DNA of 64,000 nucleotides, from positions 1,736,001 to 1,800,000 of the forward strand of contig NZ_CP139089.1 of NCBI RefSeq assembly GCF_038024855.1, read 5' to 3'. This document shows positions 39,082-48,643 of the stretch, in pieces; positions within the stretch are counted from its first letter, which is position 1, and each line of letters starts with the position of its first letter. Position numbers and translations under genes: made by a program. Source of the stretch: Methylocella tundrae (GTDB lineage Bacteria > Pseudomonadota > Alphaproteobacteria > Rhizobiales > Beijerinckiaceae). The notes below the pieces were generated by a model. It made no database searches. It saw only the letters and a program-made list of their open reading frames with translations, and was not told the DNA's origin.

Positions 39082-39360
39082 ATGACGCTCGACACAAAGC
39101 TTCCCGACGGATTGTATCCGTTTAGCGACGAACGCCTGCCACTGTCTGAGCTGGCAATGATCGAGGCCCCGCCGCAGCTCGAAGCCCTTTTTAAGTCGCA
39201 GGCGGCCCGGAACGGAATTCAGATCATCAGGGATCAGCCGGTCGAGTTGCGCTGCAATTCCGAGGAATATCCCGCCGCGACCTTTCTCGTTTATTGGCCG
39301 CTCGGCTGCGACCGGATTCACATGCTAGTCCCGAAGAAATTTGCAAAAGGCGGCGCGTGA
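39082..39360 (+). CDS. Hypothetical protein, 92 residues
   Basis: Starts ATG 39082 with GAGG about 10 bases upstream. Hydrophilic, no signal peptide; segments LPDGLYPFSDERLPLSELAM and ATFLVYWPLGCDRIHMLVPK are visible. No family recognised. It stands 273 bp downstream of the AIPR gene on the same strand, so it might be a seventh, less tightly linked member of the operon, but a separate origin is equally possible. An opposing frame of similar length exists on the minus strand and is judged the weaker candidate. Confidence 0.5.
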   Translation: MTLDTKLPDGLYPFSDERLPLSELAMIEAPPQLEALFKSQAARNGIQIIRDQPVELRCNSEEYPAATFLVYWPLGCDRIHMLVPKKFAKGGA

Positions 39361-39648
39361 TATCAGCCCGGCGCATGGCGTGGTCTAAGAAAGACCTTGA
39401 GCCGCTTGACCCTGCCAAAGGGGACAGACAGCAGGACAAGGAGGTTGACTTCAAAATCCCATATAAAATGAGGCCGACTTTAAATCGGCGCGACGGTTAG
39501 AGCTGGCTCGGGTTGTCTAAACAGTTTTCCGCGAAAGATAAGTGGCGTTCCGCCGGGTTGCTTTCGTTAGAGGGCGCCGGGTGTTGGGTGTGACGCAGGG
39601 AGGGCGAAGCCCGGCCGCAGTCGCATCCAGCACCCGGCGGCGGAAAAT

Positions 39649-40476
39649 TCAGGCCGCCGCCAAGATGGGCGTCGGTTCGAAATAAGCCTCGTCCGGCGTG
39701 CGTCGGTCAAGGCTCGAATGCGGGCGCCGCCGATTGTAAAAGTTTAGATATCGGGCAATCGAAGTGCGCGCCACGCCGACGCTGTCATAGGCGTGCAGAT
39801 AAACCTCTTCGTACTTGACCGACTTCCAGATGCGCTCGACGAAAACATTGTCGCGCCAGGCGCCCTTGCCATCCATGCTGATTGCGATCTTGTTGGCGAT
39901 CAGCACGCTGGTGAACGCCTCGCTGGTGAACTGGCTTCCCTGATCCGTATTGAAAATCCCCGGCTTGCCATACTTCGCCAACGCCTCCTCCACCGCTTCG
40001 ACGCAGAAATCGGCCTCTATTGTGATTGACACGCGGTGGCTGAGCACGCGACGGCTGAACCAGTCGACGACCGCGGCGAGATAGACGAAGCCGCGCGCCA
40101 TCGAGATGTAGGTGATGTCCATCGCCCACGCCTGGTTCGGGCGATCGACCTTCAATCCGCGCAGCAAATACGGGTAAATCTTGTGACCTGGCGCGGGTTT
40201 TGACGTGTTTGGCCGGCGATAAATCGCCTCGATGCCCATGCGCTTCATCAGCGTGGCGACATGGCGGCGGCCCGCGGCGACGCCCTCGCGGTTCAGAAAA
40301 TCCCGCAACATCCGGCTGCCCGCGAACGGGAATTCCAGATGCAATTCGTCGATGCGGCGCATCAGCGCGAGGTCTTCGGCCGATACCGGGCGAGGTTTGT
40401 AATAGACGCTGCCGCGACTGATATTTAGGATCTTGGCCTGACGGGAGATAGGAAGATCGTGATTGCGGTCGATCAT
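39649..40476 (-). CDS. IS3-family OrfB transposase (integrase core)
   Basis: 275 residues. HTH_21 segment [20 protein letters not shown], then the rve core with [23 protein letters not shown] (Asp), [13 protein letters not shown] (Asp) and [14 protein letters not shown] with the preceding VERIW (Glu). The tail [20 protein letters not shown] is typical. The frame is intact and overlaps orfA by 4 bases (ATGA-type), which permits translational coupling or frameshift fusion. Confidence 0.94.
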   Translation of the reverse strand: MIDRNHDLPISRQAKILNISRGSVYYKPRPVSAEDLALMRRIDELHLEFPFAGSRMLRDFLNREGVAAGRRHVATLMKRMGIEAIYRRPNTSKPAPGHKIYPYLLRGLKVDRPNQAWAMDITYISMARGFVYLAAVVDWFSRRVLSHRVSITIEADFCVEAVEEALAKYGKPGIFNTDQGSQFTSEAFTSVLIANKIAISMDGKGAWRDNVFVERIWKSVKYEEVYLHAYDSVGVARTSIARYLNFYNRRRPHSSLDRRTPDEAYFEPTPILAAA

Positions 40477-40781
40477 CGCTTTGCGCTCAGCATGCCGGCC
40501 TTGATGAGCGCGCCTTCCAAAAAATCGTTTTCCAATGCCAACTCGCCGATTTTGGCGTGAAGCGCCTTCAAATCCACCGGCGCGGCTTGGACGTTCGTGG
40601 CGTCGGCGCCGAAAACCCCGGCCGCCCCTTCAAGCAATTGCGACTTCCAGTCCCTGATCTGGTTCGGATGAACCTCAAAGTCCTGCGCTAGCTCAGTCAG
40701 CGTCTTCTCGCCCTTCAGGGCGGCTAGAGCCACTTTGGCCTTGAAACCTGGCGTGTGGTTCCGGCGCGGTCGTTTGGTCAT
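40473..40781 (-). CDS. IS3-family OrfA (HTH_Tnp_1)
   Basis: 102 residues: [20 protein letters not shown] then [20 protein letters not shown] (HTH) and a C-terminal coiled coil ([20 protein letters not shown]). This is the DNA-binding subunit of the IS3 transposase, complete and coupled to orfB. Confidence 0.92.
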   Translation of the reverse strand: MTKRPRRNHTPGFKAKVALAALKGEKTLTELAQDFEVHPNQIRDWKSQLLEGAAGVFGADATNVQAAPVDLKALHAKIGELALENDFLEGALIKAGMLSAKR

Positions 40782-40954
40782 AATCTCTCCTGATGCGCGA
40801 CGATCATCGCCGCTGTCAGGCGGAAAAGCTACTTATCGATCCGTCCAGATTCCCCGAGCCAGCTCTGTTTGCTCCCCGCCCTCCGATCGGCGTGGAGGTC
40901 AGCAAATAGAATACGCAATATCAATCGCTTAACTGCTTGACGTAGCGCCTCTAG

Positions 40955-42396
40955 CACTACTTTGGCAGATTTTTGAGGGGTCGCGCGTTTTTAGGATTCC
41001 CGAGACGCGCATTGCGTGATTCATGGGTGGTCGGCGTCACGGAGGGCCGACCATGGACGAGACTTGGAAGTCCGATCTTGAGCGGTGGCTGGCGCCTTTT
41101 CTCAGTGCTTTTCGACACAAGGCGCGGGCACGGATGTGCCCGGTTTATGTTGCGGGGCTGATCGGCGCGGGGGATCGCAAGAGCGTCCAGCCCATGGCGG
41201 CGCGCGACGGCGAAGTCGGCTACGACCAGCTTCATCACTTCATCGCCAGCGGCGTGTGGGACGCCGCGCCGCTTGAGAAGGCCCTGCTCGCCGAAGCCGA
41301 CAGAATGGTTGGCGGCGCCGACGCGTGGCTGATCGTTGACGATACGGCATTGCCGAAAAAGGGCGAGCATTCGGTCGGCGTCGCGCCACAATATGCCTCG
41401 TCGCTCGGAAAGACCGCCAACTGTCAGTCGCTGGTCTCGCTAACGTTGGCGTCACGCGAGATTCCGGTGATGGTGGGCCTGCGGCTATTCCTGCCCGAAA
41501 GCTGGACAGATGATCCCGAGCGCATGGCGCGGGCTCGTGTGCCGGAGGATAGGCGGACCGCTCTGACGAAGCCGGAGATCGCGATCGAAGAGATCGACCG
41601 CGTCATCGCCTCGGGCGCGCGCTTCGGTTGCGTCCTCGCCGATTCGGGATACGGCTCCAGCGGGTCTTTCCGTCAGGCTCTGAGCGCGCGCGGTCTCAAG
41701 TGGGCGGTCGGGCTGTCGCGGCGCCAGAACGTCTATCCCGCCGACGTCGCTTTGATCTTTCCGGTCGCCAGGGCCGGAAGGCCGCGCAAATACAGCATCC
41801 CGGATCAGCCTCCGGTCTCTGCCGAAGCGTTGTTGTCGGAAGAGAAATGGCGAAGGGTTAATTGGCGGCGGGGCACAAAGGGCCGGCTGACATGCCTCTT
41901 CGCGGCCCGCCGCGTTCGCGTTGCAGACGGTCATAAGCACCGCATGCTTGATGATCGCATGCAATGCATGCCGGGCGACGAGGTCTGGCTCGTCGGCGAA
42001 CGGAGGTCGAGCGGCGAGCAAAAATACTATGTGTCCAACCTTCCGGCCGATACCAGCCTCAAGACGCTCGCCGCCACGATCAAAGCCAGATGGGTCTGCG
42101 AGCAGGCGCATCAGCAGTTGAAGGAAGAACTCGGCCTCGACCACTTCGAAGGCAGATCCTGGATCGGACTACACCGGCACGCCTTGATGACAATGATCGC
42201 CTACGCCTTCCTCCAGACCCGCCGCCTCAAGGCCGCGGGACGGAAAAAAAAGAATCGGGGGACCGCCGCCACAACCGAGCCTGCCGGCCATCAGACAAGC
42301 CATTCTCGACCTCTTCGCACGGCCTCCACCCAGACGATGCCCCCACTGTGAGAAACTCATCGCCGACGCCGTCGAACCAAATCTGCCAAAGTAGTG
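40955..42396 (+). mobile_element. IS701-family element 1 (1,442 bp)
   Basis: Terminal repeats CACTACTTTGGCAGATTT (40955) and the complement ending at 42396. Flanked by CTAG (40951-40954, 42397-42400). The right CTAG is shared with the next IS701 element. Confidence 0.9.
41053..42351 (+). CDS. IS701-family transposase 1
   Basis: 432 residues from ATG 41053 (MDETWKSDLERWL). DDE nuclease motifs include WLIVDDTALPKKGEHSVGV (first Asp), CVLADSGYGSSGSF (second Asp) and HQQLKEELGLDHFEGRSW (Glu). It resembles element 2 strongly in motifs but is clearly a different IS. The frame is complete. Confidence 0.94.
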   Translation: MDETWKSDLERWLAPFLSAFRHKARARMCPVYVAGLIGAGDRKSVQPMAARDGEVGYDQLHHFIASGVWDAAPLEKALLAEADRMVGGADAWLIVDDTALPKKGEHSVGVAPQYASSLGKTANCQSLVSLTLASREIPVMVGLRLFLPESWTDDPERMARARVPEDRRTALTKPEIAIEEIDRVIASGARFGCVLADSGYGSSGSFRQALSARGLKWAVGLSRRQNVYPADVALIFPVARAGRPRKYSIPDQPPVSAEALLSEEKWRRVNWRRGTKGRLTCLFAARRVRVADGHKHRMLDDRMQCMPGDEVWLVGERRSSGEQKYYVSNLPADTSLKTLAATIKARWVCEQAHQQLKEELGLDHFEGRSWIGLHRHALMTMIAYAFLQTRRLKAAGRKKKNRGTAATTEPAGHQTSHSRPLRTASTQTMPPL

Positions 42397-42400
42397 CTAG

Positions 42401-43815
42401 CACTACTTTGGCGGAATTAATTCTGAGTACGCCTGAAGCGCATTCGGCAATGGGGACATCGGTGGTAGATTTGCTTTGGCGATAGCGCCTTGATGACGGC
42501 GCGTCGAACCGCCGGGAGGGTCGGTTGCGGCGGCCCGTGAAGGATTCTTTTTTTCCCGCGTCGCCTGCTTGAGGCGCTGATGCTGAAGGAAGGCGTAGGC
42601 GATCATGGTCATGAGCGCGTGCCGGTGCAGCCCCCGCCATGATCGTCCTTCGAAATGATCGAGGCCGAGTTCCTCTTTCATCTGCTGATGCCCCTGCTCG
42701 CAGACCCAGCGCGCTTTGATTGCGGCGGCGAGCCTCTTGAGACTGACCTTGGCCGGCAGATTGGCGAGATAATATTTGCGCTCGCCGGATGAGCGCCATT
42801 CGCCGACCAACCACGCCTCCTCGCCCGGCATGTGCTGTTGGCCCTTGTCAAGGATGCGCTGAGGCGCCCCGTCCGCGATGCGAATGCGCAGGGCGGCGAA
42901 GCGGGCGCTCAGGGGACCTTTGACGCCACGCCGCCAACTGACTTTCCTCCATTTGGCCTCGACCAACATCGTCTCGGCCGCGACCGAGAGCTGATCGGGG
43001 ATCTGGTTCTTGCGCGGCCGGCCGCGCCCCGCCACAGGGAAGATCAAGGAAACGCCGGCGGGATAGACCTTTTGATGTTTGGGAACGCCCACGGCCCAAA
43101 CAAGCCCGCGCGCGCTGAGCCCCTGGCGGAAGGCGGCGGACAGGCCGTAGCCAGCGTCGGCGAGAACGACGCCAAAGCGGACGCCTTGAGCCGTCAGCCG
43201 GTCGATCTCTTGAAGCGCGATCTCCGGCTTGGTGAGTGGCCTTTGAGATGCTTCGGGAACGCCGGCTCTCGCCATGCGGAGCGGATCACTCGTCCAGCTC
43301 TCCGGCAGGAACAGCCGCAAGCCGACGGCGATCGGAACTTCTTGACGCGCCAGCGTCAGGGAAACCAGGGTCTGGCAATTGGCTCTCTTTCCGAGCATGG
43401 ACGCATATTGCGGGGCGACTCCGACCGAATGCTCGCCCTTCTTGGGCAGGCTCGTGTCGTCGATGACCAGAAAGGCGTCGGACGCGCCGATGAGCCTATC
43501 CGCTTGCTTCGCCAATTCCGCCTCAAGCGGCGCGCTATCCCACAGGCCGTCCGAGATGAAATGATGCAGCCGGTCGTAACGATCGGGCGCCATGCGCGCC
43601 GCCATCGGCTCGATGCTCTTGCGTTCCCCCGGCCCAATCAGCCCCGCCACATATAAAGGGCACATCTGCCGCCGCTTCTTGTGGCCAAGTTTCTCAACGA
43701 ACGGCTTCAACCAATCCGTCAGCGCCGCATTCCAATCCGCCATCACTCGCGCTCCCATTGGAGCGCAAAGCCTTGCCAATCAAAGTAACCAATCCGTTAA
43801 TCCGCCAAAGTAGTG
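42401..43815 (-). mobile_element. IS701-family element 2 (1,415 bp)
   Basis: Terminal repeats CACTACTTTGGCGGA (42401) and the complement ending 43815. Flanked by CTAG at 42397-42400 and 43816-43819. It abuts element 1 tail to tail with a single CTAG between them. Confidence 0.9.
42403..43743 (-). CDS. IS701-family transposase 2
   Basis: 446 residues from the ATG at 43743 (MADWNAALTDWLKPF). Motifs FLVIDDTSLPKKGEHSVGV, VVLADAGYGLSAAF and HQQMKEELGLDHFEGRSW are intact. The TAG stop is inside the terminal repeat, so the protein uses the element to its very end. Confidence 0.94.
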   Translation of the reverse strand: MADWNAALTDWLKPFVEKLGHKKRRQMCPLYVAGLIGPGERKSIEPMAARMAPDRYDRLHHFISDGLWDSAPLEAELAKQADRLIGASDAFLVIDDTSLPKKGEHSVGVAPQYASMLGKRANCQTLVSLTLARQEVPIAVGLRLFLPESWTSDPLRMARAGVPEASQRPLTKPEIALQEIDRLTAQGVRFGVVLADAGYGLSAAFRQGLSARGLVWAVGVPKHQKVYPAGVSLIFPVAGRGRPRKNQIPDQLSVAAETMLVEAKWRKVSWRRGVKGPLSARFAALRIRIADGAPQRILDKGQQHMPGEEAWLVGEWRSSGERKYYLANLPAKVSLKRLAAAIKARWVCEQGHQQMKEELGLDHFEGRSWRGLHRHALMTMIAYAFLQHQRLKQATREKKNPSRAAATDPPGGSTRRHQGAIAKANLPPMSPLPNALQAYSELIPPK

Positions 43816-43818
43816 CTA

Positions 43819-44664
43819 GGTTGGGGACTCATTCAGATCCATGAAATCATTATGGCTGCAAGGGCGAGGCCGGATAGATAGTTTTGCGCGTGGCGATCAT
43901 ATCGGGTTGCGACGCGTCGCCAGTTCTTCAGCTTGCAGAACATGCGTTCGATAAGGTTTCTGCGTTTGTAGGCTTTGGCGTCGAGCGGATAGGGCGTCCG
44001 CCGCGAGGCGGTCGATGGAACGACTGCCTTGACCTTTCTTTGTTTGAGCCATTTGCGCAGGCTGTCGGCGTCGTAGGCTTTGTCGGCCAACAGCCGCTTT
44101 GGTCGGGCGACAGCTGCAAGCAGCGGAATGGCCATAGAGATGTCGGCGACGTTTCCCGGCGTCAGCGCAAAGGCGACCGGTCTGCCGCGATCATCGGCCA
44201 AAGCATGGATTTTGCTCGTTCTTCCGCCGCGCGAACGGCCAATCGCCTCGGCGAACTCCCCCTTTTTGAACCGCTCGCCGAGCGATGCGCCTTGACGTGG
44301 CTTGAGTCGATGGAAAGTTCGTCCGGCACGGGACCGACGGCCGCCATTTTCTCGAATATACGCTGCCAGACGCGGCGCTGCGACCAACGATTATAACGAT
44401 TGTAGATAGTCGTTGGCGGCCCATAGGCTGTTGGAACGTCGCGCCAGCGGCATCCTGTTTTCAACACATGCAGGATGCCTGAAATGACGGTCCGATCGTC
44501 CACCGGCGGCTTTCCCGGCTTGCCGCGCGGCAGATGCGGCGCCAGCGCCTCCCATGCCGCATCCGACAGCCAAAACAAACTCTTAGCCATGACATTCGCC
44601 CCCGCGACTCAAATCATGGCAAAAACATACCATAGAATCAGTATGATGTATGGGTTCTCAACCT
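43819..44664 (-). mobile_element. IS5 family, IS427-group element (846 bp)
   Basis: Ends GGTTGGGGAC (43819) and the related complement ...GTTCTCAACC (44664), with TA at 43817-43818 and 44665-44666. The left TA lies inside the CTAG repeat of IS701 element 2, so this element is inserted exactly at the edge of that element. Confidence 0.88.
43833..44590 (-). CDS. IS427-group transposase (two frames)
   Basis: The first frame (44590-44162) starts MAKSLFWLSDAAWEALAPHL and contains GCRWRDVPTAYGPPTTIYNR and ELSIDSSHVKAHRSASG (first Asp). The second frame (to 43833) carries RGGRTSKIHALADDRGRPVA, LLADKAYDADSLRKWL and RNLIERMFCKLKNWRRVATRYD. The frames overlap as in other IS427-group elements and are probably joined by programmed frameshifting. 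Confidence 0.88.
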
Positions 44665-44690
44665 AGGGGGCAATTGACGAGGCCTATTCA

Positions 44691-44783
44691 GGAAGCGGCG
44701 CGGAACGCTGACAAGCGCTCAGGCGGCGAAGGTTGACGCGCTCAAAAGCGAATGGCCAGACATCGTCGTCATGCGACGGTAGG
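44691..44783 (+). pseudogene. ISL3 transposase scrap
   Basis: The plus-strand frame RKRRGTLTSAQAAKVDALKS, then EWPDIVVMRR before TAG, matches the segment just before the C-terminal helical part of ISL3 TnpA. The same region is present in the ISL3 relic at 11.0-14.6 kb, but the sequences are clearly different. It is only 31 codons long. Confidence 0.55.
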
Positions 44784-44979
44784 GGCGAGCCGGACCAGAA
44801 CTTTTGCGCGCGCGTATGTTGCCTGTGTAGGCAGCTCCGCAACTGAGGATTGAAGGATGAACCAGTTAAGTGCTAATAGTCGGGCAAATTCCAGAAATTT
44901 CGCGCCAAAGTGCTAACCGGCAGCCAAGCCTAGTCCATATTTCTTCAACGTAAGCGCCGCAGTGCATCTGCCAGAGTCG

Positions 44980-46206
44980 TCAGGCCTCCTGACGGTCTTG
45001 GACCAAGCCGATGAATCCTGTCAGGTCCATCAACCACGCCTGCTGCGCTGGCTTGTACGTTGCGTGGATGGCCTTTGGCAAGACGAGTTGCAGCCGGTGG
45101 GTCTTCATCTCGTCGGTCTGGTTCTCGCTGATCGAGGGCTCAAGCGTGACCAGATGCTTGTCATGCACGCGTACGCCCTCAGACAGGACCTGCCGCCAGC
45201 GGTCCTTGCACGTCGATTTTGACCCGAGAAGCGTCAGCTTCTCGGGCGGGAACGCGGCGTCTTGATATTCGGCGTCGCCGGGGAACAGGAAGTCTGGTTT
45301 ACTCTTCCCCTCTGTCATCGTTCCTCGTGCGTAGCGAAGACCGTGGGCCTTGAAGACGGTTTCCAAGTGGTTCTCAAGGGATTGACCGGCGCGCGACTTG
45401 CGGCGGTTCTGCACTGACAGGGAAAATGATAAGAACCCCTCAACATCGGCCTCATCGGCACCCATGAAACCGGTCTTAAGGCGTTGCGCGACGATGGTTC
45501 GTTCGAGGCGCTTGAAGAGTGACTCCTCGCGTTCGAGCCAAGCCATGAGCGCCAAGTCGGCGCCGTCACGTGGGTCGACGTGCGGAAGAGATTTCCGTGC
45601 AATGGCCGAGAACACCGCCGTCGTGGGGAACGACATCCCGAACGGAACTAGGAGGTCATCGAGGACGTCGACCTCAGGCTCCTCGATTTCAATTCCAAGT
45701 TCGTCGAGGACGTAGCGCGCAGCGAAGTCCAGCTCCGCTTGCCGGTCGTGCTCGATGTCCTTGTATTCTTCCTTGAGTTCGCGCTGCTCCTCTATGCCGA
45801 ACAGCCACATCATCTGCGAATCGACCGTGCTTCCGGCGGGGACGACGACGACGAGGATCGATCCGTCCAGCCTGCGGGCGAGAAACATCGTGTCGCCCGG
45901 ACGCATGGCCTCGGTCACGGCGTTTCCGCTGTAATAGAGGTGGTATTCAGCGGTGCGCGGCTTACCCTTTCGGACGTTGCTCCAGCTGAGGAACCCGTCC
46001 TCGGAGACGCCTTCCTGCTCCCCAGCGAGCCAGACGAACCGCGTCTGGATGTTGCGCTGGTCCTCCTCGCCGAACAGCTTACGCAGCGGGCGTGTGCCCT
46101 GAAATTCGTGTTGATTGGAACTCTTCGTCACTGTCTCGACCAAGGTGAGACGCTTGGCGACGACGCCGACGAAAAGATCGCTCAAAAGACCGCAGCGGAT
46201 GGTCAT
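44980..46206 (-). CDS. EcoRII-like type II restriction endonuclease
   Basis: 408 residues, start ATG 46206 overlapping vsr by 4 bp. The N-terminal part (EFQGTRPLRKLFGEEDQ, FMGADEADVEGFLSFSLSVQ) is an EcoRII effector-like domain. The C-terminal catalytic domain shows GQSLENHLETVFKAHGL, KSKPDFLFPGDAEYQDA and LTLLGSKSTCKDRWRQVL, matching the PD...K and TCKDRWRQ residues of EcoRII. The expected target is therefore CCWGG-type, cut as a double-strand break, often needing two sites. It is the last gene of the dcm-vsr-R operon. The exact specificity is inferred from the cognate methyltransferase and the family. Confidence 0.9.
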   Translation of the reverse strand: MTIRCGLLSDLFVGVVAKRLTLVETVTKSSNQHEFQGTRPLRKLFGEEDQRNIQTRFVWLAGEQEGVSEDGFLSWSNVRKGKPRTAEYHLYYSGNAVTEAMRPGDTMFLARRLDGSILVVVVPAGSTVDSQMMWLFGIEEQRELKEEYKDIEHDRQAELDFAARYVLDELGIEIEEPEVDVLDDLLVPFGMSFPTTAVFSAIARKSLPHVDPRDGADLALMAWLEREESLFKRLERTIVAQRLKTGFMGADEADVEGFLSFSLSVQNRRKSRAGQSLENHLETVFKAHGLRYARGTMTEGKSKPDFLFPGDAEYQDAAFPPEKLTLLGSKSTCKDRWRQVLSEGVRVHDKHLVTLEPSISENQTDEMKTHRLQLVLPKAIHATYKPAQQAWLMDLTGFIGLVQDRQEA

Positions 46207-46658
46207 TCAAATCCTCGAAGCTCGAAATGCCTTTCGTCGGCCTTAAGCCAAGTCGCGCAAGATTCGATAACCGATTCGAGCGGCCTGCGCGATCGTCCCT
46301 TGATCGCGCATTCCCAAACGACCCCTACCCGCCACCCGGCGGCTGCCAGCGCCTCGATGGCCCGAGAATCGTTCTCCCGGTTCTTGGCGATCTTTGCCGC
46401 CCAGAATTTCGATCGGGACGACGGCTGCTTGAACAGGTGGCAATCATGGCCATGCCAGAAACAGCCGTGGGCAAAGAGCACGGCGTGGCGGCTAGGAAAG
46501 ACGAGGTCTGGCTTACCCGGGAGTGCCGCGACATGCACCCGATACCGGAAGCCGAGGGCATGCAGTCCACCGCGCAGGATCAATTCAGGCTGCGTGTTCT
46601 TGCCACGTATGCCGGCCATCATCCGGCTACGGACCTCCGGCGGGACGACGTCAGCCAC
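46203..46658 (-). CDS. vsr: Very short patch repair endonuclease (Vsr)
   Basis: 151 residues from GTG 46658, overlapping the methyltransferase by 8 bp and the restriction gene by 4 bp. Vsr signatures are RSRMMAGIRGKNTQPELILR, KPDLVFPSRHAVLFAHGCFWHGH (catalytic Asp and zinc/His region) and KIAKNRENDSRAIEALAAAG. It nicks 5' of T in T:G mismatches that arise by deamination of 5-methylcytosine. Its presence confirms that the neighbouring methyltransferase makes 5mC. Confidence 0.94.
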   Translation of the reverse strand: MADVVPPEVRSRMMAGIRGKNTQPELILRGGLHALGFRYRVHVAALPGKPDLVFPSRHAVLFAHGCFWHGHDCHLFKQPSSRSKFWAAKIAKNRENDSRAIEALAAAGWRVGVVWECAIKGRSRRPLESVIESCATWLKADERHFELRGFE

Positions 46659-47715
46659 AGGCCTCGACCGAAGGACGGTCTGGACGGGTCACCGCGCGAG
46701 TGGGCGCTGCTCGGTGTTCCGGCCCCTCGGCGTCCAGCGCGGCGTAGATATAGCGCTTCATAGCTTTGGCGATGTGGGCGACAGCTGGGGCGACGACGCT
46801 GTTTCCGAACTGGCGGTAGGCCTGAGTGTCAGAGACAGGAATTTTGAAGCTGTCCGGGTAGCCCATGAGTCGGGCGCATTCGCGCGGCGTCAGGCGGCGC
46901 GGTATCTTGCCCTTGCCCCGGTCGATCAGGATTTCGCTGCCGTCCTTGTAGTAGCGCGCGGACAGGGTCCGGGTGACATCGTTTGACCCGAAGACCGAGC
47001 AGCCAAAGCCATTGCCCGCGGCGTTATGCTTGGCCTTATAATCTTGCAGATATTTCCATAAGTGCGGGGTCAGCGTGTATTTCGAGTCGACCTCTGGTTC
47101 GAGTATCGATCCGAGCGTCGGTCCCGGCCCCTCCGGCAACTTCATCTTTTCCAGGTCGAATTTCGACTTCTCTCGAAAGCCGACGATGAAGATGCGCTTG
47201 CGTTTCTGCGGTACCCAAGGCTCGGAGCTGATTACCCGCCCTTGGACGTGGTAGCCAAGCTCCTCGCGCAGGACATGCATGATCGTAGCAAATGTCTTGC
47301 CACCGTCGTGACTTTCGAGATTCTTGACGTTTTCGAGCAGGAAGGCCACCGGGCGGTGGTGGGCGATGATTTGGGCGGTGTCGAAGAAGAGAGTTCCCTG
47401 GGTGTCGCAGAGAAAGCCGTGGGGGCGTCCGAGCGCGTTCTTCTTTGAGACGCCTGCAATCGAGAACGGCTGGCAGGGGAAGCCGGCGAGGAGGACATCG
47501 TGCGACGGGATCAGGCCAGGGTTCTCAGCAAACTGACGGATGTCGCCTTCGACCTCGCCGTTGTCCGGGTAGTTCGCCTCGTACGTTAATTTCGACCAAC
47601 GGTCCCACTCGCTGGTGAAGACGCAGTGGCCGCCAATTGATTGGAACCCGCGACGTAGTCCGCCGATCCCGGCAAACAAATCGATGAATTTAAACGATTT
47701 AGCGGTACGCGGCAT
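46651..47715 (-). CDS. dcm: DNA (cytosine-5-)methyltransferase, Dcm/M.EcoRII-like
   Basis: 354 residues. Motif I is FIDLFAGIGGLRRGFQ, motif IV GFPCQPFSIAG (catalytic Cys), motif VI LLENVKNL, motif VIII QKRKRIFIVGF. The target-recognition part includes KYTLTPHLWKYLQDYKAKH and TLSARYYKDGSEILI, resembling M.EcoRII/Dcm. Motifs IX-X are RRLTPRECARLMGYPDSF and YRQFGNSVV. It is the first gene of the operon with vsr and the EcoRII-like nuclease and should protect host DNA at the same site. It is complete. Confidence 0.94.
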   Translation of the reverse strand: MPRTAKSFKFIDLFAGIGGLRRGFQSIGGHCVFTSEWDRWSKLTYEANYPDNGEVEGDIRQFAENPGLIPSHDVLLAGFPCQPFSIAGVSKKNALGRPHGFLCDTQGTLFFDTAQIIAHHRPVAFLLENVKNLESHDGGKTFATIMHVLREELGYHVQGRVISSEPWVPQKRKRIFIVGFREKSKFDLEKMKLPEGPGPTLGSILEPEVDSKYTLTPHLWKYLQDYKAKHNAAGNGFGCSVFGSNDVTRTLSARYYKDGSEILIDRGKGKIPRRLTPRECARLMGYPDSFKIPVSDTQAYRQFGNSVVAPAVAHIAKAMKRYIYAALDAEGPEHRAAPTRAVTRPDRPSVEACG

Positions 47716-47813
47716 GGACTCTACGAATCGTAATGGGCCGAAGTATTTTCGGGCAGCGTCGCATGAAGAAGCCGAAACCGCAATTTGTTCCTTGTATGTT
47801 CTTGTCGCTTGAT

Positions 47814-48317
47814 CTAGCTAGCCCGCCAACCCACAATCCGGCGGGCATAGGCGTCGATCACGAAGGCCACATAGACGAAGCCGCTCCAGCTCGAAACATA
47901 GGTAAAGTCCGAGAGCCACAGCCGGTTTGGCGCTGGCGCATGGAATTGCCGATTGACGCGGTCGAGCGGACACGGCGCGGCCTTGTCTTGAACCGTCGTC
48001 TTGACCGGCTTGCCGCGGATCACGCCCTGCAAGCCCATGTTCCGCATCAGCCGCCCCACCGTGCAGCGGGCGACCGAAAAGCCTTCCCGGCTCAGTTGCC
48101 GCCAAACCTTGCGCACGCCATAAACCTCGAAGTTCTCGGCAAAGACGCGGGCAATCTCGGGCTTGAGAACCAAATCCCCCCGGGCTCGCGCCGAGAGCTT
48201 CGCGGGATCGGCCCGTGTGGCGACATGCGCCTGATAGGTCGAAGGGGCGATCGGCAAGACCTTGCAGATCGGCTCGACCCCATGCGCCTCGCGCTGATCG
48301 TCGATGAAGGCGATCAT
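47814..48317 (-). pseudogene. IS3-family OrfB, truncated at C-terminus
   Basis: The frame from 48317 has HTH_21-type sequence (VYGVRKVWRQLSREGFSVAR) and the first part of the rve core (LWLSDFTYVSSWSGFVYVAF, DAYARRIVGW). It then stops after 167 residues, where about 290 are expected. The second and third catalytic residues are missing. The break lies at a CTAGCTAG sequence (47815-47822), suggesting IS-mediated deletion next to the dcm operon. Confidence 0.85.
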
Positions 48318-48643
48318 GGCTTGAACCGGCGGTCGAGCTCCGCCTGGGCAAAATAAGCCGACGCCTTGCGCAGAATCTCGTTGGCCTGGCGCAGTTCGCG
48401 GATCTCGCGTTCCTGGGCCTTCAGCTTGGCGGCTATATCCGTTGGAATGCCAGCACGGCCGCCGCTATCGATCTCGGCTTTCTTAATCCAATCCAGCAGC
48501 GTATGCGGAGAGCAGCCGATTTTAGCGGCTATCGAAGAAACGGCCACCCAACGAGATGGGTGCTCGCCTTCGTGATCCAAAACCATCCGCACCGCGCGGG
48601 CGCGGACTTCGGTGGAAAATTTGTTCGTCGTCTTGCTCGTCAT
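48314..48643 (-). CDS. IS3-family OrfA
   Basis: 109 residues: [20 protein letters not shown] and [20 protein letters not shown] (HTH), then the leucine-rich coiled coil [20 protein letters not shown]. It is complete and coupled by a 4-bp overlap to the truncated OrfB, so the element itself is dead. Confidence 0.88.
   Translation of the reverse strand: MTSKTTNKFSTEVRARAVRMVLDHEGEHPSRWVAVSSIAAKIGCSPHTLLDWIKKAEIDSGGRAGIPTDIAAKLKAQEREIRELRQANEILRKASAYFAQAELDRRFKP

Larger units (their letters stand above)
39500..40865 (-). mobile_element. IS3-family element (about 1.37 kb)
   Basis: Inverted repeats GAGCTGGCTCGGG (39500) and the complement ending at 40865 enclose orfA and orfB on the minus strand. 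No clear target duplication was found, so the exact ends may be off by a few bases. Confidence 0.85.
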
